A stretch of DNA of 24,396 bases from RBG-16-66-20 sp036262835. GTDB lineage: Bacteria; Pseudomonadota; Gammaproteobacteria; Burkholderiales; SG8-39. Below, piece after piece: positions 15,341-22,477 of the stretch (position 1 is the first letter of the stretch; every line of letters begins with the position of its first letter). The notes below the pieces were generated by a model. The model was not told where the DNA came from, did no database searches, and was given only the letters and a program-made list of their open reading frames with translations. The DNA is taken from assembly GCA_036262835.1 (NCBI GenBank), contig DATAID010000078.1, positions 1-24,396 of the forward strand. The letters are read 5' to 3'. Both the position numbers and the translations under genes were made by a program.

Positions 15341-16512
15341 ATCGCCTTGGCCTCCTTCAGGGCGGCGATCTTTTCCCTGGAATAGCCGAGCCGCTCCGAA
15401 AGAATCCGGTCGGTGTCCGCTCCCAAGGTCGGCGGCGTGCCGATCTGCGGATCGTCCCAGCCGAGGAAGCGGTAAGGCAGCTTGAGCGCCTTGAATTCGC
15501 CCACCTCGGGATAGTCGAAGCTGCCGACCAGCCCGCGCGCGCGGGTGTGCGGGTCGGCGAGAATGTCCGCCACGTCGTTGATCGGGCCCACCGGCACTTC
15601 GGCCGCGTCCAGGCGTTCGATCAGTTCTGCCCGATCCATCTTCGAGATGGCATCGGTGAGCTTTTTCATCACCTCTTCCCGATGCATCACGCGCGTGTCG
15701 TTCTTCGACAGATCCGCGTCGAACGACAGGTTCAAAGCCTTGCAGAGCGGCGCCCAGTGCTGGTCGCTCGCGGTGACCTGCGCATACCTGCCGTCCTTGC
15801 AGCGAAACGCGGCGGTCGGTACACGGCCGGGATGCTCGGTGCCCATGCGTGGCGGCACCTCGCCGAGCGCGAAGTAGCGGGCCGCGGCGAGCGTGAGGAG
15901 GCTCACCTGCCCGTCGAGCATCGAGAAATCGAGGTAGGCGCCGCGGCCGGTCTTCTCGCGCCCGGCGAGCATGGCGAGGATGCCGATCGCCACCCACAGC
16001 CCCGAGGTGAGATCGGCCATCGGCAGCCCGGCCTTCACGGGCCCGCGATCCTTCTCGCCGGTGAGGCTCATCAGGCCGCCCATCGCCTGGAAGACGGTGT
16101 CGTAGCCCTTCTTGTGCGCGTACGGCCCGGTCTGGCCGAAGCCGGTGCAGGAGACGTAGACGATCGCCGGATTGAGCGCCGAGATCGCGGCGTAGTCGAG
16201 CGCGTAGCGGCCGAGCGAGCCGGTCGGGAAGTTCTCCACGAACACGTCCGCGCCCGCGGCGAGGTCGCGGATCACGCCCTGGCCTTCGCGGCTGCGCAGG
16301 TTCACCGTGATCGAGGACTTGGAGCGATTGCAGGCGAAGTAGTACGGGCTGTCCTTGGCGAGGTGCGGCTCGAAGCCGCGCGTCTCGTCGCCGACGCCCG
16401 GCTGCTCGACCTTGATCACGGTCGCGCCGAGCTCGGCGAGGATCATGCTCGCGAACGGGCAGGCGAGCACGCGCGAGAGATCGAGGATGGTCAGGTGTTG
16501 AAGTGGCTTCAT
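15337..16512 (-). CDS. class III CoA-transferase (CaiB/BaiF family)
   Basis: A 391-residue family III CoA-transferase, which moves CoA between acids through an enzyme aspartyl-CoA intermediate. The candidate catalytic Asp is at 167 in GLPMADLTSG, the position of Asp169 in formyl-CoA transferase. The N-terminal DLSRVLACPFASMILAELGA and the VENFPTGSLGRYALDY region (about 92-107) are typical. It gives the pathway a second way to make a CoA ester besides the ligase. ATG 16512 overlaps the EamA stop and its own TGA overlaps the crotonase ATG, each by four bases. Confidence 0.92.
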   Translation of the reverse strand: MKPLQHLTILDLSRVLACPFASMILAELGATVIKVEQPGVGDETRGFEPHLAKDSPYYFACNRSKSSITVNLRSREGQGVIRDLAAGADVFVENFPTGSLGRYALDYAAISALNPAIVYVSCTGFGQTGPYAHKKGYDTVFQAMGGLMSLTGEKDRGPVKAGLPMADLTSGLWVAIGILAMLAGREKTGRGAYLDFSMLDGQVSLLTLAAARYFALGEVPPRMGTEHPGRVPTAAFRCKDGRYAQVTASDQHWAPLCKALNLSFDADLSKNDTRVMHREEVMKKLTDAISKMDRAELIERLDAAEVPVGPINDVADILADPHTRARGLVGSFDYPEVGEFKALKLPYRFLGWDDPQIGTPPTLGADTDRILSERLGYSREKIAALKEAKAI

Positions 16513-17399
16513 CTCAAGGTCAGCAAAAGAATTCCCGTCAGGACCAGGAAGGCCCCCATCACGGTGCGGCCTGTCACCTCCTCGCGGTTACGCAGCACGA
16601 ACACGCTCACCGGAAAGATGACGAGCGGCGTGCTGTGCACGACCAGGACCGCGAGCGCGATCTCCATATGGCGCATCGCGGTGGCGAGGAAGATCGAGCC
16701 GAATGTCGTGGCGACGCCGCAGCCGGCGTAGAGGAGCAGCGCCGTCCGGTCGGCCTTGCGCAGCTGCGCGCCGATCACCGACCAGCCGCGCGTCACCGCC
16801 ACCTGGGCCGCGAGCGCCGTGAACGAGGCGAGCGCCGCGCCGAGCACCGGCTCGTTCCATACGCGCACGGCAATCCCGCGCACCACGTTGCTCATGCCGA
16901 AGCCCGCCACCGCGACGATCCCCGCCAGCATCCCCCCGCGCAGCGCGGCTGCGTCCGCGTTCTTCGAGGTGTAGGTCGCGCGCGGCTGCGTGCAGAGCAG
17001 GCCCACCATCACGACGACCACGATCGCGAGCTCGTAGGCGCCGAGCCGCTCCTGGGCGAAGAGCCAGGCGCCGATGAGCGCGAAGATGGGCGCGGTCGAA
17101 TGAAACACGCTTGCGCGAGCCGGCCCCAGCAGCTTCACCGCGTCGAAGAGCATGCGGCGGCCGACGAAGGTGCCGATGATGCCGGCGAGCGCGAAGAGTC
17201 CCGCATTGGTCCAGTCCCAGGTCCACGGCGCCTCGCGCAGGGCGAGCTCGCCGCCGAACAGGATCGCCGGGAACAGCGTGTTGACCGTCAGCACGATGAA
17301 GAACCCGGCCTCGAGCGGCATGCGCGCGAGCGCGTAGCGCGTCAGCAGGATGTTCGTGGCAAACGACAGCATCCCGGCGATCGAGAGCGCGATGCCCAT
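16509..17399 (-). CDS. EamA/DMT-family membrane transporter
   Basis: A 296-residue protein with about ten transmembrane segments in two similar halves, as in the drug/metabolite transporter (EamA, RhaT) group. The conserved pattern of a polar residue followed by PIFALIGAWLFAQERL (about residues 100-118) ends the first half and a matching VFVLRNREEV the second. It probably moves a small organic acid or related compound. A GGAAGGGG element lies about 9 bases before the ATG at 17399, and the gap to the upstream crotonase is six bases. It is the second transporter of the minus-strand unit. Confidence 0.86.
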   Translation of the reverse strand: MGIALSIAGMLSFATNILLTRYALARMPLEAGFFIVLTVNTLFPAILFGGELALREAPWTWDWTNAGLFALAGIIGTFVGRRMLFDAVKLLGPARASVFHSTAPIFALIGAWLFAQERLGAYELAIVVVVMVGLLCTQPRATYTSKNADAAALRGGMLAGIVAVAGFGMSNVVRGIAVRVWNEPVLGAALASFTALAAQVAVTRGWSVIGAQLRKADRTALLLYAGCGVATTFGSIFLATAMRHMEIALAVLVVHSTPLVIFPVSVFVLRNREEVTGRTVMGAFLVLTGILLLTLR

Positions 17400-17405
17400 G
17401 CATCG

Positions 17406-18131
17406 TCACCCCTTCCGGAACGCGCGCATGCGCTTGTTGGCCTCGCGCCCCCGCTTGAGCGCTTCTTCGAGCGGCAGGTCGGCGACTTCGTGGAAGAGCG
17501 CCTTGGTGGCCCTCAGCGCCTTCGGTTCGAGCTTCGACAGCTTTTCACTCAGGGAAACGGCCTTTGCAATAACTTCCGAATCCGGGACAACGCAATTCAC
17601 CATTCCCAGCGAAAGCGCCTTCGCCGCGTCAATCGCTTCGCCCAGCGACACCAGCTCGAAGGCGGCCTTGCGCCCCACCTGCCGAGTGAGGTTCGCCATC
17701 ACGATCGCGGCGACGATGCCGTGGCGCGCCTCGGGGTAGCCGAGCGTCGCGCCTTCGGCCATGACTGCGAGGTCGCCCGCGATCGCGAGGCCCGCCCCGC
17801 CGCCCATCGCCGCGCCGTTGATCGCGGTCACCACCGGCTTCTGCATCTTCGAGAAGACGAGATGGAGCTGCATCGTCAGCTCGGCGCGCTCTTCCACCAG
17901 GTGCTGCTTCTCGGGAACGAGATCCTTGAATTCCGAGAGGTCCGCGCCCGCGCAGAAGCCCTTGCCGGCGCCGGTCAGGACGACGCACGAGATCGAGTCT
18001 TCCTTGTCCGCGGATCTCAAGCCTTCGAGGAGCCGCTTCGTCAGCTCGGTGTTGAGGGCGTTGCGCTTCTCCGGACGATTCATCGTCAGGATGCGCAGCG
18101 GCCCCCGGTCCTCGGTCAGCAGAACGCTCAC
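17406..18131 (-). CDS. crotonase-fold enzyme lacking one hydratase Glu
   Basis: A 241-residue crotonase. The oxyanion-hole segments are FCAGADL (about 59-65) and GAAMGGGAGLAIAGD (about 106-120), and the second catalytic glutamate is at 134 (YPEARHG). At the position of the first glutamate there is Gly114 (GGAGL rather than GGCEL). Crotonases missing this residue are often isomerases, hydrolases or decarboxylases rather than plain hydratases, so this enzyme may do a different step from the other crotonase in the unit. The start is GTG 18131, overlapping the MarR stop (GTGA). Confidence 0.88.
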   Translation of the reverse strand: MSVLLTEDRGPLRILTMNRPEKRNALNTELTKRLLEGLRSADKEDSISCVVLTGAGKGFCAGADLSEFKDLVPEKQHLVEERAELTMQLHLVFSKMQKPVVTAINGAAMGGGAGLAIAGDLAVMAEGATLGYPEARHGIVAAIVMANLTRQVGRKAAFELVSLGEAIDAAKALSLGMVNCVVPDSEVIAKAVSLSEKLSKLEPKALRATKALFHEVADLPLEEALKRGREANKRMRAFRKG

Positions 18132-18601
18132 CGGCCGCCCTTTTCCCGGTGGATGAACGCCCTCGCCTCGCGCACGAGCTTGGTCATGATGAGGTCGAGG
18201 CTCGCGCGCTCGCGCGCAGTCAGGCAGCCGAGAAACGCGCTGTTGCGTTCGGCGGCCGCGTCGATGAGCCGCTGATAGAGCTTCATGCCGGTGCGCGTGA
18301 GCGAGAGCCGGATGCCGCGCCCGTCGGTGGCGTCGGCCTCGCGAGAGACGAGCTTGCGAGTCCTGAGGCCGGAGACCACCCGGCTCATCTGGGCCTTGTC
18401 CACGCCCGCGGCGCGCGCGAGCTCGTTGAGCGACTGCGCTTCGGGGCTGCCGCCGAGGAGCGCGATCGTGCGCCACTCCCACAGGCTCACGCCGAACTCG
18501 CGCCGGTAGCGCATCTCCGCGCCGCGCGAGAGCAGGTTCGCGACCTGGTGCAGGCGGTACGAGAGCAGCTCGCGGATGGTGGGCGTCGTGCGCTGGAGCA
18601 T
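18128..18601 (-). CDS. MarR-family transcriptional regulator
   Basis: A 157-residue MarR-type winged helix-turn-helix protein. The HTH lies at about residues 56-82 (SLNELARAAGVDKAQMSRVV) and the wing at about 88-100 with the family signature EADATDGRGIRLSLT. The flanking helices would form the dimer interface. MarR repressors of catabolic operons are usually released by a pathway substrate or CoA ester. It is encoded inside the operon it may control, one base overlapping pcaG (TGATG). The palindrome in the divergent control region at 19839-19874 is the obvious candidate operator. Confidence 0.92.
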   Translation of the reverse strand: MLQRTTPTIRELLSYRLHQVANLLSRGAEMRYRREFGVSLWEWRTIALLGGSPEAQSLNELARAAGVDKAQMSRVVSGLRTRKLVSREADATDGRGIRLSLTRTGMKLYQRLIDAAAERNSAFLGCLTARERASLDLIMTKLVREARAFIHREKGGR

Positions 18602-19140
18602 CAGTCGTCGAAGAACGGGGTTTCGTCTTCGCCGCGAAGACGGATGTTGAATTCGAAGGGATTTTTACCTTTGGCGACCAGAAGTTTCCTGCGGGAAGGC
18701 GGAATCAAATTCAAAACAGGATCATTCGAATCATCGAAAAACAGAGTCGTTTTCAAGATCCTCATCAAGCCCGAATACATGACCATGAAATTGATGTGCG
18801 GCGCGCGGCCCTCGGGCGCGCCCGGCTGGATGGTGCGAAACCGGTAGCGCCCGTCCCTGTCGGTGGCGGCGCGGCCCCAGCCGAGGAAGTTGGGATCGGC
18901 CCGGGCGTGGCGCGGATCGGCCGGATGCCGGTAGATGCCGCTCGCGTCCGCCTGCCAGATCTCGAGGACAAGGTTGTCGAGCGGCGCGCCGTCTTCCTGC
19001 GTGACGCTTCCCGAAATCTCGATCACCTCGCCTTTCGCCGGGCGGCCTTCGAGCTTCGTCAGGTCGTTCGCGCCCTCGTCTACGTAGCGGGGAGGAAAGA
19101 AGGGCCCTAGGGTCGCCTCCCCTGTGGGACAAAAAATCAT
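18601..19140 (-). CDS. pcaG: protocatechuate 3,4-dioxygenase alpha-subunit-like protein
   Basis: A 179-residue intradiol dioxygenase subunit of the PcaG type. The start TGEATLGPFFPPRY, the strand LVLEIWQADASGIYRHP and the element GRAPHINFMVMYSGL are characteristic. It is slightly shorter than typical PcaG (about 200). Alpha subunits do not ligate the iron but help build the active site with the beta subunit. The ATG at 19140 overlaps the pcaH stop by four bases, as expected for a heteromeric enzyme. The segment around 18640-18760 is AT-rich. The assigned substrate is by family; a variant catechol acid is possible since the rest of the protocatechuate route is not here. Confidence 0.88.
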   Translation of the reverse strand: MIFCPTGEATLGPFFPPRYVDEGANDLTKLEGRPAKGEVIEISGSVTQEDGAPLDNLVLEIWQADASGIYRHPADPRHARADPNFLGWGRAATDRDGRYRFRTIQPGAPEGRAPHINFMVMYSGLMRILKTTLFFDDSNDPVLNLIPPSRRKLLVAKGKNPFEFNIRLRGEDETPFFDD

Positions 19141-19835
19141 TGTTGAGGAGGAGTCGCGTTCCGCCCGCGCAGCACGATCTGATGCTCGAAGGCAAGCGCG
19201 TTGTAGAGCTCGGGAGTCGGCGGCACGAGGCGCGCGACGAGCCGGCCGCGCGAGGCCGGGTCGGGCACCGCGTTCATGATCCGGTCGAGCGCGTTGAGCG
19301 GCTCGCCCGGAAAATACATCTGCGTGACGAGCCGCGAGAGCCACACGCGCCCGAAGACCGAGAAATGGATATGCGGCGGGCGCCACCAGCCGTCCTTGGT
19401 AGGCACCGGATAGGCGCCCGGCTTCACCGTGCGCAGCTCGATCAGCCCGGAGTCGTCGGTCATCATCCGCGCGGCGCCGTGGAAATTGGCGTCGACCGGC
19501 GCATGATCGTCGTCGTTCGGGTGCGTGTAGCGGCCGGCCGCGTTCGCCTGCCACATCTCGACCATCGCGCCGCCGACCGGCGCGCCGTCCTCGTCCAGTA
19601 CGCGCAGCCTCAGGTGGATGAGCTGGCCGATCGCCTGCTTCGCGCCGTGGCCGGCGATGTCGCCGCCGAGCAGCTTGACGCGCCCCTCGAGGCCGGCGGG
19701 TCCGGTCAGCTCGGAGAGCGTCGGCGCGCGCTTCACGAGCGGCTGGGCGGGATTGCGCACGGCGGTCTGCGGATAGCCCGCGATCAGGCGCGCGGGCTGC
19801 GTGCGCGGGTCGAGCGGCTCGATCACGGTGGCCAT
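19137..19835 (-). CDS. pcaH: protocatechuate 3,4-dioxygenase beta-subunit-like protein (Fe-binding)
   Basis: A 232-residue intradiol ring-cleavage dioxygenase beta subunit. The non-haem Fe(III) ligands are all present: Tyr103 (GRYTHPND), Tyr142 (PGAYPVP), His155 and His157 (PPHIHFSVFG). The end FEHQIVLRG also matches PcaH. It should cleave the ring of a catechol acid between the two hydroxyl-bearing carbons, giving a carboxymuconate-type diacid. The ATG at 19835 is close to the control-region palindrome and has only a weak AGG 11 bases upstream. It is the first gene of the nine-gene minus-strand unit. No pcaB, pcaC or pcaD follows, so the fate of the product is unclear. Confidence 0.92.
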   Translation of the reverse strand: MATVIEPLDPRTQPARLIAGYPQTAVRNPAQPLVKRAPTLSELTGPAGLEGRVKLLGGDIAGHGAKQAIGQLIHLRLRVLDEDGAPVGGAMVEMWQANAAGRYTHPNDDDHAPVDANFHGAARMMTDDSGLIELRTVKPGAYPVPTKDGWWRPPHIHFSVFGRVWLSRLVTQMYFPGEPLNALDRIMNAVPDPASRGRLVARLVPPTPELYNALAFEHQIVLRGRNATPPQQ

Positions 19836-19875
19836 GGCGTTGACAGCCTAAGGACGATAGTTGAGGATGTCAACC
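19836..19875. promoter_or_regulatory. divergent control region with perfect inverted repeat
   Basis: The 40 bases between the divergent pcaH and lyase genes hold GTTGACA (19839-19845) and TGTCAAC (19868-19874), a perfect 7-bp inverted repeat with a 22-base centre. Each arm contains TTGACA, the consensus -35, pointing into the region. On the minus strand TTGACA is followed after 17 bases by TAGGCT; on the plus strand by the weaker GAGGAT. Used that way, both transcripts would begin within a few bases of the start codons. Alternatively the repeat is a MarR operator and the true promoters lie elsewhere. TTGAGG (19861-19866) can serve as ribosome site for the ATG at 19876. Confidence 0.5.
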
Positions 19876-20793
19876 ATGTCGGCAGTCACCTTGTGCGAGT
19901 GTTTCGCGCGCGACGGCTTGCAGCACGAGCCCGCCTTCGTCCCTACTGAAACCAAGCGCGCCCTGATCGAGCGTTTTGCGGCGCTGGGCTTTCCCCGGGT
20001 CGAAGCGACCTCCTACTCCAACCCGAAGGTCGTCCCTCAGTTCGCCGACGCGAGCGAATTGTTGAAATCCCTTCCTTCTCTCCCAGGGGTTTCTTTAAAA
20101 GCCACCTGTGCAAACCCAAGAGCAGTAGCAAGGGCGCTCGCCGACGCCGAAGCCGGCTTTGGTGTGCAGGAAATAAGCCTCCTCGTCTCGGCCACCGAGT
20201 CGCATACGAAGAAGAACCTCAACCGCACGCGCGCCGGGCAGTGGCAGAACATAGAAGACATGGTGCGCCTCGCCGGCGGACGCTTTCGCATGGTCGGCGT
20301 GGTGTCGGTGGCCTTCGGGTGCCCATTTGAAGGCAAGGTCGGCATTGAAACTGTTTTGAAGGATATTTTCCGGTTCACGGAACTGGGAGTGCAGCAGGTG
20401 GCGATCGGCGACACGACGGGCATGGCCTCGCCGCGGGCCGTGAAAAAGCTCTTCGAGGAAGCGAAAAGCATCAAAGCGCTCGTCCCGATCGCCCACTTCC
20501 ACGACACGCGCGGCACGGGGCTGGTCAACTACGTCGCGGCGCTCGAAGCCGGCGTCACGCATTTCGACTCCTCCTTCGGCGGCGTCGGCGGGCATCCCGC
20601 CAAGGTGAAGTACGGCGGCGGCTTCACCGGCAACGTCTGCACCGAGGACCTCGTCAGCCTCCTCGAATCGACGGGCGTCGACACCGGGATAGACTTGGAG
20701 GGCCTGCTCGCGACGGCCGAGTTCTGCGAGCAGACGCTTGGCCGTGAGCTCTACGGCCGCGTCACCCGAAGCGGACTCAACCCGATCCGATGA
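19876..20793 (+). CDS. HMG-CoA-lyase-like protein (catalytic Cys replaced by His)
   Basis: A 305-residue TIM-barrel of the HMG-CoA lyase / DRE-TIM family. Metal ligands are present: Asp13 (ARDGLQ), His207 and His209 (HFHDTRG) and Asn253 (TGNVCTED). In HMG-CoA lyases the flexible loop carries a catalytic Cys in GGLGGCPxA; here the loop reads GGVGGHPA, with His240. The reaction is therefore probably a related retro-aldol or aldol cleavage of a CoA ester, not standard HMG-CoA cleavage. I use the ATG at 19876 because TTGAGG sits nine bases before it; ATG 19867 and TTG 19861 are in frame but poorly spaced. It opens the plus-strand arm and overlaps the next gene by four bases. Patches near 20080-20130 are AT-rich. 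Confidence 0.82.
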   Translation: MSAVTLCECFARDGLQHEPAFVPTETKRALIERFAALGFPRVEATSYSNPKVVPQFADASELLKSLPSLPGVSLKATCANPRAVARALADAEAGFGVQEISLLVSATESHTKKNLNRTRAGQWQNIEDMVRLAGGRFRMVGVVSVAFGCPFEGKVGIETVLKDIFRFTELGVQQVAIGDTTGMASPRAVKKLFEEAKSIKALVPIAHFHDTRGTGLVNYVAALEAGVTHFDSSFGGVGGHPAKVKYGGGFTGNVCTEDLVSLLESTGVDTGIDLEGLLATAEFCEQTLGRELYGRVTRSGLNPIR

Positions 20794-21866
20794 AGCCGCC
20801 CTTTCGAGCAGACCAGGTGGGAAGCCTGCTCCGGCCGCCGGATCTCGCCAAGGCGAGGGGCAGCTTCCAGCGCGGCTCCGCCGAGCTGCGCGAGATCGAG
20901 AACCAGGCGATCGAAAAAGCCGTGAAGACGCAGGAAGCGATCGGCCTCGAGTCGATCACCGACGGCGAGATGCGCCGCGACTGGTGGCACCTCGACTTCA
21001 TGCTGCAGCTGGACGGCGTGACGGCTACGGCGAATCCGGGCCCGAAGTTCGGCGGCACCGAGGAGCAGCCGCCGATTCCTTCCGTGACGGGGAAAGTCGG
21101 CTGCTCGAAGCCGATCATGGTCGAGGATTTCCTGTTCCTGAAGAGAGCCACCCGGAAAACCGCGAAATTCACCATTCCGTCGCCCTCGATGCTCCATCTT
21201 CGCGGAGGGCGCGCCTCCATTTCCAGGGACGTCTACCCGGACATCGATGCGTTCTGGAGCGACGTTTCCGCCGCCTACCGCAAGGCGATTCGCAATTTCG
21301 CCGACGCCGGCTGCACCTACCTCCAGCTCGACGACGTGAGCTTCTCCTACCTGTGCGACCCGAAGATCCAGGAGAACTGCCGCAGGAACGGCGACGACCC
21401 GGCGAAGCTGCCGCGCACCTACGCGAACGCGGTCAGCGAAGCGCTGCGCGAGCGCCCTGCCGGCATGACGGTGACCATGCACACCTGCCGCGGCAACTTC
21501 AAGTCGAGCTGGGTCGCCTCGGGCGGCTACGAGCCGGTGGCCGAGGCGATGTTCGCGAGCGGCCCGGATGCCTTCTTCATGGAGTTCGATTCCGAGCGCG
21601 CCGGCACCTTCGAGCCGCTGCGCTACCTTCCGAAGGGTAAAAAAGTGGTTCTCGGGCTCGTCACGACGAAATCCGGTTCACTTGAATCAAAGGAATCCCT
21701 TTTCAAGCGAATAAAAGCCGCAGAAACGTTCGTTCCCCTGGAAAACCTCTGCCTGTCGCCGCAGTGCGGCTTCTCCAGCACGCATCACGGCAACGCGCTC
21801 TCGATCGACGAGCAGTGGCGCAAGCTCGAGCGCGTGGTCGAAGTCGCGCGCGAAGTCTGGAAGTGA
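20790..21866 (+). CDS. MetE C-terminal-like zinc methyltransferase family protein
   Basis: A 358-residue protein similar to the C-terminal catalytic half of cobalamin-independent methionine synthase (COG0620, like Bacillus YxjG/YxjH). Likely zinc ligands are His231 and Cys233 (MHTCRGN), Glu265 (FMEFDSE) and Cys326 (SPQCGFSS). The start RADQVGSLLRPPDL and TDGEMRRDWW are also typical. The N-terminal folate-binding half of MetE is missing. Such stand-alone proteins act on thiols, including methyl transfer and, in epoxyalkane metabolism, thiol addition to an epoxide. In a catabolic operon a demethylation or thiol-conjugation step is plausible, but the substrate is not evident. ATG 20790 overlaps the lyase stop (ATGA). 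A low-GC patch lies at about 21640-21740. Confidence 0.85.
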   Translation: MKPPFRADQVGSLLRPPDLAKARGSFQRGSAELREIENQAIEKAVKTQEAIGLESITDGEMRRDWWHLDFMLQLDGVTATANPGPKFGGTEEQPPIPSVTGKVGCSKPIMVEDFLFLKRATRKTAKFTIPSPSMLHLRGGRASISRDVYPDIDAFWSDVSAAYRKAIRNFADAGCTYLQLDDVSFSYLCDPKIQENCRRNGDDPAKLPRTYANAVSEALRERPAGMTVTMHTCRGNFKSSWVASGGYEPVAEAMFASGPDAFFMEFDSERAGTFEPLRYLPKGKKVVLGLVTTKSGSLESKESLFKRIKAAETFVPLENLCLSPQCGFSSTHHGNALSIDEQWRKLERVVEVAREVWK

Positions 21867-21871
21867 CCTGA

Positions 21872-22477
21872 TTGGCCGCGCCGCTCGCCATCGCGCACAC
21901 GCACGTGCACTCGATGCGCGCGGCCTCGGGCAAGGAGGTGCTGGTCGCGCGCGTGCTGGCGGCCGGCGGCGCCGCCGGCTACGGCTTCACGCTGAACGAG
22001 GACGCGGCGGTCGCGCGCGACATGGCCGCATGGGACGCGCTCGCGCGCAGCAAAGGGGTTTCGCTTCTCGCTCTTTTGGGAGGCTCGTACCGGAAGAGCG
22101 TGAAAGCGGAAAAAGACGACTACCCCTGCATCGCGCCGGACTGGCCCAATTTCCGCAAAGGCATCCTCGAGAGCCGCTGGAACCTGTTGCGCATCGACCC
22201 CTTCGCCTGGGGCTCGGTCGAGATCGTGCAGACGCTTGCCGCCTCGGCGGCGAGCTTCGAGCTCGGCATCGCGTTCCTCGCGCCGAACGAGCATCCCTGG
22301 GAATTCCAGTACTGCGCCGCGCTCGCCGCGACCGTCAAAGGCGAGGATTCGAAGGTCATTTTCAGGAAAGCCTTCCAGGACAGGGAACTTCGAGTGAAGG
22401 ACGAGCCCGGGATCGGCGTCGACTGGGCCTCGGAACCCGGCTTCAAAGAGATCCGTTGGCAGAATCCGCAAAAATAA
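21872..22477 (+). CDS. shortened enolase-superfamily protein lacking the catalytic barrel core
   Basis: A 201-residue protein about half the length of an enolase-superfamily enzyme. Residues 44-77 (AAVARDMAAWDALARSKGV, then LLALLGGSYRKSV) match the helix that joins the capping domain to the barrel. Residues about 106-150 (LRIDPFAWGSVEIVQ, FLAPNEHPWEFQYCAAL) and about 168-185 (RELRVKDEPGIGVDW) match the end of the barrel and the C-terminal capping piece. The middle, which holds the KxK and the metal-binding Asp/Glu residues, is missing, so it cannot be a normal enzyme. The frame is intact and codon use is like its neighbours. The TTG at 21872 follows GGAAG; an ATG at 21914 is the alternative. 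It overlaps the full-length enolase gene and may be its non-catalytic partner. Confidence 0.72.
   Translation: MAAPLAIAHTHVHSMRAASGKEVLVARVLAAGGAAGYGFTLNEDAAVARDMAAWDALARSKGVSLLALLGGSYRKSVKAEKDDYPCIAPDWPNFRKGILESRWNLLRIDPFAWGSVEIVQTLAASAASFELGIAFLAPNEHPWEFQYCAALAATVKGEDSKVIFRKAFQDRELRVKDEPGIGVDWASEPGFKEIRWQNPQK

Noticed and set aside
16503..18275. 590-codon plus-strand frame opposite EamA and a crotonase
   Set aside because: It is Arg/His/Glu-rich low-information sequence antisense to two well-supported genes.
22471..22473. ATA as start codon of the full-length enolase
   Set aside because: It fits the conserved N-terminus but ATA starts are very rare; the in-frame TTG at 22456 is adequate.
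21872..22477. Shortened enolase as a pseudogene
   Set aside because: The frame is uninterrupted, the codon use is like its neighbours, and it is tightly packed on both sides. I keep it as a gene, though recent deletion cannot be excluded.
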